A stretch of DNA of 64,000 bases from CAIJMU01 sp035530275 (GTDB taxonomy: Bacteria; Spirochaetota; Spirochaetia; Treponematales; Rectinemataceae), in the NCBI GenBank assembly GCA_035530275.1, contig DATKVC010000015.1, positions 439,272 through 503,271 on the forward strand, in the 5' to 3' direction. The position numbers and the translations under genes are program-made. The number at the start of each line of letters is the position of its first letter. Position 1 is the stretch's first letter. This document shows, in pieces, positions 42,050 through 51,222 of this stretch. The notes beneath the pieces are model-generated. The model saw only the letters and a list, made by a program, of their open reading frames with translations. It searched no databases and was not told the origin of the DNA.

Positions 42050-43883
42050 ATTTGACTTCTTCCTTGTCCACGTCGACGCGGTTCCCCGGAGGCGCGATCC
42101 CGAGGAAGGACCGCAGTTCCGCCAAGGTTTCCGGTCCCTCGCCGCCCTTGAGCTTTACGACCGCGTAGATCGTCAGGGGATCGGTCTTGCCCTTCACCTT
42201 GATGGCCGGCATGGCCTCCACGATCACCTCGTCCTTCACGAGGTCGTAGGTGTATTCCGAGATGAGGATGTCCGTGCCGAAGGGCTTGTTGAGGGCCTCG
42301 ATGCGGCTCGCGAGGTTGACCGCGTCGCCTATCACCGTGTACTCCATGCGCTCGACCGAGCCGATCTGGCCCGCGATGCAGGGACCGGTGTTCACTCCGC
42401 AGCCGTTATGGATGAGGGGCCTGTCCTCGCCGCCCCGCCCGGCGTTGAAGTCCACGAGGGCGTAGCGCATCATTATCATGGCACGGAGGGCCGCGAGGGC
42501 GTCCTCCTTCGGGCTGCCGGCGGAGGCGGGGGCGCCCCAGACCCCCATGATCGCGTCCCCGATGAACTTGTCGACGACGCCTCCGGTTTTATCGATGCAG
42601 GTCACCATGCGGGTCATGTAGTCGTTCAGGAACTCGACGACAGCCTCCGGCGAAAGCTTTTCGGATATGGCGGTGAAGGAACGGATGTCTGCGAAAAAGA
42701 TCGTGGCGGTCTTCCGCGTGCCCCCGAGCTCGAGTCGGCCCTTGAGGGCCTGCTCGGCGATGGTCTTGTTGACGAATTTGCCGAAGGTCTCCTTGACGCG
42801 CTCGCGCTCGGCCAAGCCCCGGCCCATCTGCACGAAGCTCTCCGTGAGGAGCCCGAGTTCGTCCTGGGTTTCGCTCTTCATGTCCAGCTCGAAATGGCCG
42901 CCCTCGATGAGGCTCGAAGCCTTCACCAGCTTCAGGACGGGTCGCGACATCGTGCGGGCGAAGAACCAGACCGCGAGGATCGAGAAGAGGAGGACTATGC
43001 CGGTGAGGTAGAGGTTCCGACGAGTGAGATCTCCGGCGGCCCTGTATACCAAGGCTGTCGGCGTCGAACTCGTCACCGCGAGAGAGCCCACCGACAACTT
43101 GCGGAAAGCGCCCAAATACTCCTTTTTGTCCGTGTCGCGGTAGCGGATCATCATATTGTCCGCGGGGCTCGTGAGGAGCCTTTTCACCAGCTCCTTATCC
43201 GCGTAGCTCACCCCGCCCTTCACCAGATCGAAGTCGGGATGGACGATGAGGCTCCCGTCGAAGCCCACCACGTAGCTCAAGGCTGTCGAGCTCGTCCGTA
43301 CAATTGTCTCGAATTCTTCCGTGGAGAAGAGGACGATCATGGCGTTCCGCGTGCCCAAATCCCGATAGGGGGCGAAGAGGGCCGCGGCGGGGATGCCCAA
43401 CGAGACGCTCGCGTTGCACACGAGGGTCTCGCCGCCCCGGGCGCGTTCGATCAGGTCGGCCTTGGACTTGATAAAGGGTGCGACGATGCCCGGCTCGAGT
43501 TCGTTCGCCGTGAAGAACTTCCGGTTGACGACATCCCTTTGCCCCGGCACCGCGAGGTAGGCGATCTCGGCGTTTCGGTCGAAGTAGTCCGCCACCGTGG
43601 TTTTCTCGAGAGCTCGACTGCCTCCGCTCTCGCGGAGGACATCGAGGAGGGAGAGGGCGCTCGAAAGCACCGAGTTCACCTTGGCCTCGACCTGCGAGGC
43701 TAGGACTTGGCTCATGGTCAGGTTGCTCTCCTCGGCCTGGGCCCTCGAGTTTTCGGAGAAGAAATAGGAGGACAATCCCGTGATCGTCGCCATCGACACC
43801 ATGACGATGATCGTAACAATACCGATGAGCTTGACGACCAGGGGGTATTTGACTCTCTTACGCTCGTATTCGCTAGATGGCAT
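42030..43883 (-). CDS. Membrane sensor adenylate cyclase (class III)
   Basis: 617 residues. First membrane segment at about 14-36, an extracytoplasmic dCache-like sensor to about 285, second membrane segment (LYLTGIVLLFSILAVWFFART), a HAMP domain, then a class III nucleotide cyclase domain. The metal-binding Asp residues lie in IFFADIRSFTAISE and in VDKFIGDAIMGVWG; the Lys of DKFIGD favours ATP, and IGDAVNLASRIEALN completes the active site. It would make cAMP in response to an external signal. It sits between the lipoprotein cluster (21-base gap) and the FecR gene (20-base overlap), with AGGGAG before its ATG. Confidence 0.93.
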   Translation of the reverse strand: MPSSEYERKRVKYPLVVKLIGIVTIIVMVSMATITGLSSYFFSENSRAQAEESNLTMSQVLASQVEAKVNSVLSSALSLLDVLRESGGSRALEKTTVADYFDRNAEIAYLAVPGQRDVVNRKFFTANELEPGIVAPFIKSKADLIERARGGETLVCNASVSLGIPAAALFAPYRDLGTRNAMIVLFSTEEFETIVRTSSTALSYVVGFDGSLIVHPDFDLVKGGVSYADKELVKRLLTSPADNMMIRYRDTDKKEYLGAFRKLSVGSLAVTSSTPTALVYRAAGDLTRRNLYLTGIVLLFSILAVWFFARTMSRPVLKLVKASSLIEGGHFELDMKSETQDELGLLTESFVQMGRGLAERERVKETFGKFVNKTIAEQALKGRLELGGTRKTATIFFADIRSFTAISEKLSPEAVVEFLNDYMTRMVTCIDKTGGVVDKFIGDAIMGVWGAPASAGSPKEDALAALRAMIMMRYALVDFNAGRGGEDRPLIHNGCGVNTGPCIAGQIGSVERMEYTVIGDAVNLASRIEALNKPFGTDILISEYTYDLVKDEVIVEAMPAIKVKGKTDPLTIYAVVKLKGGEGPETLAELRSFLGIAPPGNRVDVDKEEVKYEIIEK

Positions 43884-43904
43884 GGATCGCTCCCTTGTCG
43901 TGTA

Positions 43905-46013
43905 TTATGGAACTTGAGTGTTAGTCCCGAAATAGAGGAGGTAGGGATAGCCGTTGTTGATGGCGGCGCTCTGGCCCCAGACCATCGAGTCGAACCCCGC
44001 CGGGAGGGACCCCGCGTTTAGCACGGTCGTGATGCCCGCCTGCGCCGTTGTCGAGTAGCAGGCGATGTAGGTAAACGCCGCGTTGTTCTGCCCGACGAAA
44101 GGCCCGACGTTCGAGGAGCCCGTGGCGTAGCAAGCGGTGAACGTGGCGCTCCCGCTCATCCAAATTCCGATAAATCCACCGGCACCGGCTATGCTGTTAA
44201 CACTTCCACGCGCGTAGCAGTTGGTGCATTGATGCGTGCTTCCTCCTCCCACATCGCCTATCAGGCCCCCAGCGCTCGTGGTTCCGGTTACGGTTGCCGT
44301 AGAGTAGCACTGGTCAACAGTGCCATCGTACCAATCCCCGATAAGGCCGCCAACATAGAAGGTTCCGCTGATCGTTCCCGAGGTGTAACAGTGACTGATC
44401 GGAGAAGTGCCGGTTCCGACGATGCCCCCGGTATAACTGGAACCGGTCACGTTTCCTGTGGAGACACAACAGGAAATCGGGTCCCCGTTACTTTGGCCGA
44501 CAATACCGCCGGTAAAGCTGGAACCCGTTGCGGTGATGTTGACGGCGCTGATGCAGCCCGTGATAGTGCCGAAGTTATATGCCGCGACTCCGCCGATATT
44601 GCTTCCCGAACTGGTGATGTTTCCCGCGACGCGCAGGTTTTTCACGAGCCCTCCATACCCGATTTTGTAGAATAAGCCGGAGTCGCCGGGCGCGTTAGAA
44701 ATATTGTAAGTGATCGTGTGCCCTGCTCCGTCGAACGTTCCCGTGAAGGGCGTCGCGGTTGATCCGATGGGCGTCCAACTCCCCGAGGTCGTCGTGTCGA
44801 TATCGCCCGCGAGAACATAGGTTCCCGAGAGGTCCGTCGCCAGTGCCGCCAGCTCGGTGCTGCTTGCGATCAGCGCTGCCGTCGTGACCGCGTAGTTCTG
44901 AGTTGTCTTCCGGTCGGTCGCGGTTACGCTGACCTTGAGGGTGTTGTTGCCGCTCATCGCCGTGAAGGTGCCGGTCAACGTGGTTGGGGAGCTTACGGTC
45001 AGGGGGCAGGCGACGTCGTTAAAGGTGCAGCTAACGCCCTGGTTCGCCGCGTGGGCGCTTATCGTGAAGGGATAGCTTATGCCCGCTGTCAATGAGCCTC
45101 CGGTAAAATTGTAGCCGTAGGTCGTGGGGTTGAAGGCCGTGGCGAGGGTCGGGCCGCCCGAGAAGTTCAGGCCGGCAAGGGTCGCGTCCGAGTTTGCGAA
45201 GTCGCTTATGCCGAAGCTCAAGGTTGGAAGGAGGTTGTCGCTCGGTGGAAGGAGGTTGCCGCTCGGGTCGACCCACTTGCTGTCCGTCACTCCGTCCCAG
45301 ATGTTGAGGGACTCCACATAGGGGCCGAAGAGGGTCGTCGATGAGCTTGAGGCCTTGAAGTAAAGGTAGAGCGTGTGAGCGCCCCCCGACAGGCTCGAGG
45401 CGGAAATTGTAGCGTTATAGTTGGTTCCATCGCTTGTGCCCTGGACCGCCGTGTACGCGGCCGCGGTCGAATCGAGCAGTGCGCAGATATAGGGCAGAGC
45501 CGTGGTCGCGGGCCATTGTACCGGGAGGGAAAAGCCCCCGGTATTGGCGCTCTGCGTGAAGGACAGGGTTACGGAGGCGCTCGTCGTCGCTCCAGCGGAA
45601 AGGGTCGTCGTCGTCGTTCCTTGCGCGATTTGCGTGGTGGAACCCGCGTCGCTGTAGGCTTGCACGGTGACAGTGTAGTCTCCAGCGACAATGTCCGTAA
45701 TTGTGCAGACTCCGGCGGCTACTGTCGTACTCGCATAGGTATGGTCGACGTTGGAGACGATGACCTTGTAGGCCTGTATGGCGCCGAAATAGTCCGTGCT
45801 TCCGGCCACGATGGCGCGGGAGGCCTGGGGGCCCACGGAGAGCGTGAGGGTCGAGGTGCCGCTCGGAATGTCGCTCGACGAGTTTGAAGGGCGGGCGAAG
45901 GGAACTGGGCAGGCGACGAAGGAGGTCAGGCAGCCAAGAAGGAGTCCCAGCGCGGCGGAGCGGTGAAGAGCGCGGTTGGGGCAGGCGCTCTTGTGGCAGG
46001 TACCGGTACGCAT
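43905..46013 (-). CDS. Secreted lipoprotein with GLUG repeats
   Basis: 702 residues. An N-terminal lipoprotein signal (LGLLLGCLTSFVAC) anchors it to the envelope. Residues 40-260 form the beta-rich core also seen in neighbouring genes (GAHTLYLYFKASSS...YVESLNIWDGVT). The C-terminal half has five or more GLUG motifs (GGVAAYNFGTITGCIS; GGIVGQSNGDPISCCVS; GGLIGDWYDGTVDQCYS), a parallel beta-helix-like repeat found in bacterial adhesins and IgA-binding proteins. Fourth-from-last in the lipoprotein/cyclase operon, 15 bases downstream of the NHL-propeller gene. Adhesion or ligand binding at the cell surface is likely. Confidence 0.78.
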   Translation of the reverse strand: MRTGTCHKSACPNRALHRSAALGLLLGCLTSFVACPVPFARPSNSSSDIPSGTSTLTLSVGPQASRAIVAGSTDYFGAIQAYKVIVSNVDHTYASTTVAAGVCTITDIVAGDYTVTVQAYSDAGSTTQIAQGTTTTTLSAGATTSASVTLSFTQSANTGGFSLPVQWPATTALPYICALLDSTAAAYTAVQGTSDGTNYNATISASSLSGGAHTLYLYFKASSSSTTLFGPYVESLNIWDGVTDSKWVDPSGNLLPPSDNLLPTLSFGISDFANSDATLAGLNFSGGPTLATAFNPTTYGYNFTGGSLTAGISYPFTISAHAANQGVSCTFNDVACPLTVSSPTTLTGTFTAMSGNNTLKVSVTATDRKTTQNYAVTTAALIASSTELAALATDLSGTYVLAGDIDTTTSGSWTPIGSTATPFTGTFDGAGHTITYNISNAPGDSGLFYKIGYGGLVKNLRVAGNITSSGSNIGGVAAYNFGTITGCISAVNITATGSSFTGGIVGQSNGDPISCCVSTGNVTGSSYTGGIVGTGTSPISHCYTSGTISGTFYVGGLIGDWYDGTVDQCYSTATVTGTTSAGGLIGDVGGGSTHQCTNCYARGSVNSIAGAGGFIGIWMSGSATFTACYATGSSNVGPFVGQNNAAFTYIACYSTTAQAGITTVLNAGSLPAGFDSMVWGQSAAINNGYPYLLYFGTNTQVP

Positions 46014-46028
46014 TATGCCCTTCCTCCT

Positions 46029-48389
46029 TTATGGCTGGATTTTGCGGATTTCATGGTTTTCGGGTTCACCGATGTAGAGGTTTGTACCGTCGGTCGTGAT
46101 GCCGGATGGATAGTTGAAGTTGGCGGCCGGTCCGGTGCCGTCCGCGCTCCCGATTGTCAAGGAACCTGCCAGGGTCGTTACCGCTCTGGTGGCTATCACG
46201 ATCTTGCGGATCTCGTGGTTGAAGCAATCCACGACGTAGAGGTTTGTGCCGTCAGTCGTGATGCCGTAGGGCTTGTTGAAACTCGCCGCGGTTCCGATGC
46301 CGTCTGCGTACCCAGCCGTCGTGGATCCAGCAAATGTGGTCACCGCACCTGTGGCGATCACGACCTTGCGTATTTCGTTGTTGTCGAAATCCGTGACGTA
46401 GAGGTTCGTGCCATCTGTTGTGACGGCGATAGGATGGTTGAAGCTGGCGGCGCTTCCTGTGCCGTCGCTGGACCCGGGTGTCGTCGAACCGGCCAAAGTC
46501 GTCACTTCCCCTGTGGCGATCACGACCTTGCGGATTTCGTGGTTGTCGAAATCGGCGACAAAGAGGTTCGTGCCGTCCGTCGCGAGGCCGTATGGATGGT
46601 AGAAGCTGGCCGCGGTTCCGATGCCGTCAGCGTTCCCTGCTGCCCCTGATCCGGCGAGGATAGTCATCGCTCCTGAGGCGATCACGATCTTGCGGATTTC
46701 GCTATTCGCTATATCGGCGGCGTAGAGGTTCGTGCCGTCCGTCGTGATGCCGTAGGCATTCGCGGTGTAGGGCATGGTCGTCACTTCTCTGGTGGCGATT
46801 ACGACCTTGCGGATTTCGTTGGTGTTAGAATCCGCGACGTAGAGATTCGTGCCGTCCGTCGTGACGCCGCCGGGACGGTTGAAGCTGGCGGCGCTTCCAA
46901 TGCCGTCCACGCTCCCCGCCGTCGTGGAGCCGGCAAGGGTCGTCACGATTCCGCTCGCCGGGTTCATGCCCAGGTCGGCCATCCTCGTGACCGTGCAGGA
47001 CATGTGCCCGGAGTAGCTCACCCCTCCGCTCGTCACCGTCGCGGCTATCTGGTACGTTCCGAGCATCGAGGCAGTTGCGGCAGGTGAGAGGACGAAGCGC
47101 TGCGAAGTCTCGCCCTGCGCTACGCCGTCGAGGTACCAGGTCCAGCCGCTTGCGATAGCGTCGAGGCTCGGGTTTCCGGTTTCTGCCCCGAAGGCCTGGC
47201 CTTGGACGATAATCGTGGAAGCGGGAAAATCCAGGCCCTGATAGCTCGCGTTGACGCCGATAGAGACAGTCGCCGTGGCGTACCAGGTTATCGTATAGGT
47301 CTTCGTGCTTGCCCCGTCAGGAGCGCGGACCGTGACCGCGAGCGTATCCGCTAGGGTGGGGGAGAAGGGGAGGGCGGCCGAGCTCGTCCCCGAGGCCTGA
47401 TCGCCCGAAACTGTGCTGGCGCCGGTCCAGGAATAGCTGATGTACTGCCCCGCGATCGAGGCCGTCGGCGTGAAGACGATGCTCGATGTGGAAGGCGCGA
47501 CGTAGAGGGAATAGGCCGTCGTTCCCGACGAGAAGCCAATGGGAATCACGGCGCCCGAGGTCGAACCGTCCTGCACGACCAAGTTGCCGAGGTTGGCGTT
47601 CACGTCGAAGAAGTCCGTCGAGGCGAAGACTCGCGTGCTCACGCAGGCGCCGCTCGAATCTAGCCAACACCGACTGGTCACGCCGTCCCAGATGTTGATC
47701 GACTCAACGTAGAGACCGTACACGGTGGTTGCGGCACTTGATGTCTTGAAGCTGATGCGGAGGGTGTGATTGCCGCCAGCGAGAGCCGAGGCCGCCAGGG
47801 TGGCCGAGTAGGTAGCACCGATCGTTACTGCCGGGTCGGTCAAGGGTACGCCGTCGAGGGTGGCGGAAACATAGGCGAGTCCCGTCGTCAGGGGCCACTG
47901 GATGCCGAGAGCGAAGCCGCCCGTGGACGCGCCCTGGCTGAACGAGAGGCTCACCGTTACGGATTGCGTGGTCCCTGCGACGAGGGTGACCGGCAGACTC
48001 GATCCTGAAGCGATTTTGGCGGCCGACGAATCGAAGGCGTCGACCGTGATCGTATAATTCCCCTGAGTGAGGGAGCCGAATGTTGTGGTGAGGCCCGAGC
48101 TGTAGACTATGCCGGGATCCTGGGCCACGATAGTACTCGTGCTGTCTACTATGGCGATGGAAAGCGTGGAAATGGCCGCGGAGAAATTGGTGGAGGAGGC
48201 GACGATGGTTCTGGCCGTCGGGACGGCAAAGGAGACGGTGAGAGAGGCGCTCGATCCGCCCGACGAAGCGCGCGTCGAAAGCGGAATGGAACAGGCGAGG
48301 GCGCAGACCGCGACGAGTGAGAGCAAGAGGCCGAGCGCAAAGGCCCCTGATCGGTGTCGCGGTTTTCGGCCCATCGCGGCTGCTTTCAT
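46029..48389 (-). CDS. Secreted lipoprotein with NHL beta-propeller
   Basis: 786 residues. Signal LLSLVAVCALAC ends in the lipid-modified Cys. Residues about 45-420 carry the shared core (GGNHTLRISFKTSS, YVESINIWDGVTSRCWLDSSG, FTPTASIAGQYISYSWTG) followed by an Ig-like segment (GWTWYLDGVAQGE). The last 290 residues are six blades of an NHL-type propeller; full blades are 54 residues, each with TDGTNLYVAD followed by EIRKVVIATG. The second blade lacks the usual linker, being shortened to MPYTANAY. It overlaps the gene upstream by four bases (ATGA). A ligand-binding surface protein is inferred. Confidence 0.82.
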   Translation of the reverse strand: MKAAAMGRKPRHRSGAFALGLLLSLVAVCALACSIPLSTRASSGGSSASLTVSFAVPTARTIVASSTNFSAAISTLSIAIVDSTSTIVAQDPGIVYSSGLTTTFGSLTQGNYTITVDAFDSSAAKIASGSSLPVTLVAGTTQSVTVSLSFSQGASTGGFALGIQWPLTTGLAYVSATLDGVPLTDPAVTIGATYSATLAASALAGGNHTLRISFKTSSAATTVYGLYVESINIWDGVTSRCWLDSSGACVSTRVFASTDFFDVNANLGNLVVQDGSTSGAVIPIGFSSGTTAYSLYVAPSTSSIVFTPTASIAGQYISYSWTGASTVSGDQASGTSSAALPFSPTLADTLAVTVRAPDGASTKTYTITWYATATVSIGVNASYQGLDFPASTIIVQGQAFGAETGNPSLDAIASGWTWYLDGVAQGETSQRFVLSPAATASMLGTYQIAATVTSGGVSYSGHMSCTVTRMADLGMNPASGIVTTLAGSTTAGSVDGIGSAASFNRPGGVTTDGTNLYVADSNTNEIRKVVIATREVTTMPYTANAYGITTDGTNLYAADIANSEIRKIVIASGAMTILAGSGAAGNADGIGTAASFYHPYGLATDGTNLFVADFDNHEIRKVVIATGEVTTLAGSTTPGSSDGTGSAASFNHPIAVTTDGTNLYVTDFDNNEIRKVVIATGAVTTFAGSTTAGYADGIGTAASFNKPYGITTDGTNLYVVDCFNHEIRKIVIATRAVTTLAGSLTIGSADGTGPAANFNYPSGITTDGTNLYIGEPENHEIRKIQP

Positions 48390-49807
48390 TCTTCCACCGT
48401 GAGGATGAGGTTGCCCGAATAGACCACGCCATTGTAGGTAACGGTGGCCGAGATGAAGTGTTGCCCGACCGATAAGGCACCTGTTGCCGCGGCGTCCAGG
48501 GAGAGGGTCGGCAAGGTCACGGTCTGGGCGCCCCCGTCGACGTACCAGGTCCAGCCCGAACTCAGGGCCGCCAGGGTAAGGTTATTCGTTGTGATGGCGA
48601 TGGCATTGCCTCGCTTGACCGAAGGCGCGTAGTTCGCGAAGGTCAGGGCCTGGTAGCTCGTCGCTGTGCTCACGCCCACGGTGACGGCTGCGCCGTGCCA
48701 GGTGAGGGTGTAGATTTTTGTGGTGACCCCGTCGGGAGCCCGCACCGTGATGGAAAGCATATTGTCGTAGACCGCTGGATCGGGATTGAAGGCGAGAGTT
48801 GCCGAGGCGGCGCCCGAGGCGAGCTCCGTCGCCGAACCGCCGTTCCACGAGTAGGTGATGTATTGGCCCACCGCCGACTCGGTTGGGGTGAAGACGATGC
48901 TTTTTGTTGAGGGGATCGCGTACAGATCGTAGATCGTCGTCCCGGAGGAAAAGCCGGTGGAGAGAGGCGCGCCCGTGGCCGAACCGTCCTGCACGATCAA
49001 GTCGCCGAGGTTCACGTTCGTGTCGAAGAAGTCCGTGGAGGCGAAGACCCGCGTGCTTACGCAGGCGCCGCTCGAATCCAGCCAACAATTGCTAGTCACG
49101 CCGTCCCAGATGTTGACCGACTCGACATAGAGGCCATAAACCGTGGCGGATGCGCTCGATGTTTTGAATTGGAGACAGAGGGTATGACTGCCTCCCACGA
49201 GACCCGAGGCCGCCACGGTGGCCGAGTAGTCAGCACCGACTGTTACGACCGGGTCGGTCATGGCCGTGCCGTCGAGGGTGGCGGAAACATAGGCGAGCCC
49301 CGTCGACTTGGGCCACTGAAGATCGAGCGAAAAGCCTCCTGTAGACGCGCTCTGGCTGAACGAGAGGCTCACCGTCACGGATTGCGTGGCATCGGCGGAG
49401 AGGGTGACCGGATTCGACCCCGAGGCGATTTTGGCGGCCGTCGAATCGAAGGCGTCGACCTTAATCGTATAATCCCCCGGAGTCAGCGAGCCGAAGGTTT
49501 TGGTGACGCCCAAGCTGTAGCCAATGCCGTTAGCCTGGGCTACGGTCGTACTAGCGCTGTCCACAACGGCTATGGAAAGCGTGGAGATGGCGGCGCCGAA
49601 ATCGGCGGAGGAGGCGACGATGGTTCTGGCCGTCGGGACGGAAAGGGAGACGGTGAGAGAAGCGCTCGATTCGCCCGACGAAGCGCGGGCCGGAAATGGA
49701 ATGGAGCAACCGAGGGCGCAGACCGCGGCGAGCGAGAGCAATAGGCCTAATGCGACGGCCGATGCCTGACTATTCAAGCTCCTCAGTATTATTCTATCCG
49801 CTTTCAT
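48386..49807 (-). CDS. Secreted lipoprotein, paralogue with core and Ig-like domain only
   Basis: 473 residues. Lipobox AAVCALGC within LLLSLAAVCALGC. The core is close to that of the NHL-propeller gene (the YGLYVESVNIWDGVTSNCW region and the ACVSTRVFASTDFFD region align directly), followed by a C-terminal Ig-like unit (SSGWTWYVDGGAQ...HFISATVTYNGVVYSGNL). It has no propeller. Sequence closeness indicates tandem gene duplication. It overlaps the next gene by ATGA and follows its upstream neighbour by 22 bases. Confidence 0.8.
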   Translation of the reverse strand: MKADRIILRSLNSQASAVALGLLLSLAAVCALGCSIPFPARASSGESSASLTVSLSVPTARTIVASSADFGAAISTLSIAVVDSASTTVAQANGIGYSLGVTKTFGSLTPGDYTIKVDAFDSTAAKIASGSNPVTLSADATQSVTVSLSFSQSASTGGFSLDLQWPKSTGLAYVSATLDGTAMTDPVVTVGADYSATVAASGLVGGSHTLCLQFKTSSASATVYGLYVESVNIWDGVTSNCWLDSSGACVSTRVFASTDFFDTNVNLGDLIVQDGSATGAPLSTGFSSGTTIYDLYAIPSTKSIVFTPTESAVGQYITYSWNGGSATELASGAASATLAFNPDPAVYDNMLSITVRAPDGVTTKIYTLTWHGAAVTVGVSTATSYQALTFANYAPSVKRGNAIAITTNNLTLAALSSGWTWYVDGGAQTVTLPTLSLDAAATGALSVGQHFISATVTYNGVVYSGNLILTVEE

Positions 49808-49829
49808 GCCCGTCTCCTTTGACCGACGC

Positions 49830-51209
49830 TTAGTGGCTCTCTATGGAGAGGATGAGGGTTCCGGCGTAACTCACCCCTCCATAGCTCAAGATGACAGAAA
49901 TAAAATGGTCTCCGACCGAATAGGAATTCGTGGTCGCGGAGTCCAACGTGAGGCGTTGCGAGGTCTCGGCCTGTTTCACCCCATCGATGTACCAGGCCCA
50001 ACCTGTGTCTAAGGCCGCGAGGATACTGTTGTTCGTTTCGATGACAATGGGATTGCCTCGCGTGACCGAAGGATTGTTGTTCGCGAAGGTCAGGGCCTCG
50101 TAGCTCGTGGCCGTGCTGACGCCCACGGTGATGGCCGCGCTGTGCCACGTGAGAGTGTAGGTCTTTGTGGCTCTGTTGGGCGCCTGCACCGTGATGGAAA
50201 GCGCATTGTCATAGATAGAAGGATCGGAATTGAAGTCGAGAGCCGCCGAAGCGGTGCCCGAGGGAAGTCCCGTCGAGGCGCCCCCATTCCAGGAGTAGCT
50301 GATGTATTGGCCCGCCACCGACTCGGTGGGCGTGAAGACGATGCTTTGTGTTGAGGGTATCGCGTACATATCGTAACTCGTCGTGGAGGAGGAAAAGCCG
50401 ACGGCGAGCGTAGCCCCCGAGCTCGAGCCGTCCTGCACGACCAGGTCGCCGAGGTTGGCGTTCGCGTCGAGGAAATCGCCGGTCGAGAAGGCCATGGCGT
50501 TCTTGACCGCCCCTGAGCCGTCTATCCATGAGTCGCTCGTGAGTCCGGCCCATATGTCGATCGACTCGACAAAGCGGCCCGCGGAGGCCCCGGTCGCTCC
50601 ACCCGCCTTGAAGCTGAGCAGGAGGGTATGCGCACCCGAGCCGAGCGATGCCGACAGGCTCGTCGTCGAGAGGCCAAGGCCCGGGTCCGTTGTGATGGCT
50701 GCCGAGGTCGCGGAACCGCCGTCGATCGACCAGGCCACATAGTCCACGCCCGTCGAGCTCGGCCACGAGAGTAGCAAGGACAGCGTTCCCGTTCCCGAGT
50801 CGAAACCCGAGAAGACTATCGGGATCGTCACCGAGGATGTGGAGCCCGAAAATACGGAGACGTTCCCGCTGCCTGAACCGATGACCGATCCACCCTTCAG
50901 GACGTCGAGGTCGACGGTCCAGGTCGTGGCCGCGAGTCCGGTAAAGGTGACCGGCCCGGTGGCGATCGACGTCTGCGTCTGCTGGCTCCGACCAGCCGCG
51001 TTCACGGTGACGGAAACGGAATCGATCTCGGTGGCGAAATCGGGCACAATAGTGCGCGCGGCATTGCCGAGGGAGTGGGGCAGTTTCACGACAAGCGTTC
51101 CGGTCGTCTCCGACCGCGGCGAGGTGAGCGGCGTGCACCCGAACTGCAAGAGTCCCAGGAGGATCGCACTCATTGTGACCGCGCGCCCGATCGTCGCAAT
51201 ACGCCTCAT
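49830..51209 (-). CDS. Secreted lipoprotein, third core paralogue
   Basis: 459 residues. ATG 51209 with AGGGGA upstream is chosen over an earlier ATG. The signal ILLGLLQFGC provides the lipobox Cys. The same core is present (GAHTLLLSFKAGG, FVESIDIWAGLTSDSWIDG, STQSIVFTPTESVAGQYISY) as well as the Ig-like end (TGWAWYIDGVKQAETSQ...SYGGVSYAGTL). It is less similar to the two neighbours than they are to each other. Same operon, 13 bases after the next upstream gene. Confidence 0.8.
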   Translation of the reverse strand: MRRIATIGRAVTMSAILLGLLQFGCTPLTSPRSETTGTLVVKLPHSLGNAARTIVPDFATEIDSVSVTVNAAGRSQQTQTSIATGPVTFTGLAATTWTVDLDVLKGGSVIGSGSGNVSVFSGSTSSVTIPIVFSGFDSGTGTLSLLLSWPSSTGVDYVAWSIDGGSATSAAITTDPGLGLSTTSLSASLGSGAHTLLLSFKAGGATGASAGRFVESIDIWAGLTSDSWIDGSGAVKNAMAFSTGDFLDANANLGDLVVQDGSSSGATLAVGFSSSTTSYDMYAIPSTQSIVFTPTESVAGQYISYSWNGGASTGLPSGTASAALDFNSDPSIYDNALSITVQAPNRATKTYTLTWHSAAITVGVSTATSYEALTFANNNPSVTRGNPIVIETNNSILAALDTGWAWYIDGVKQAETSQRLTLDSATTNSYSVGDHFISVILSYGGVSYAGTLILSIESH

Positions 51210-51222
51210 GGCGTCTGTCCCC

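Noticed and set aside
41985..43703. 572-codon open frame on the plus strand
   Set aside because: Antisense to the adenylate cyclase, whose active-site residues are all on the minus strand.
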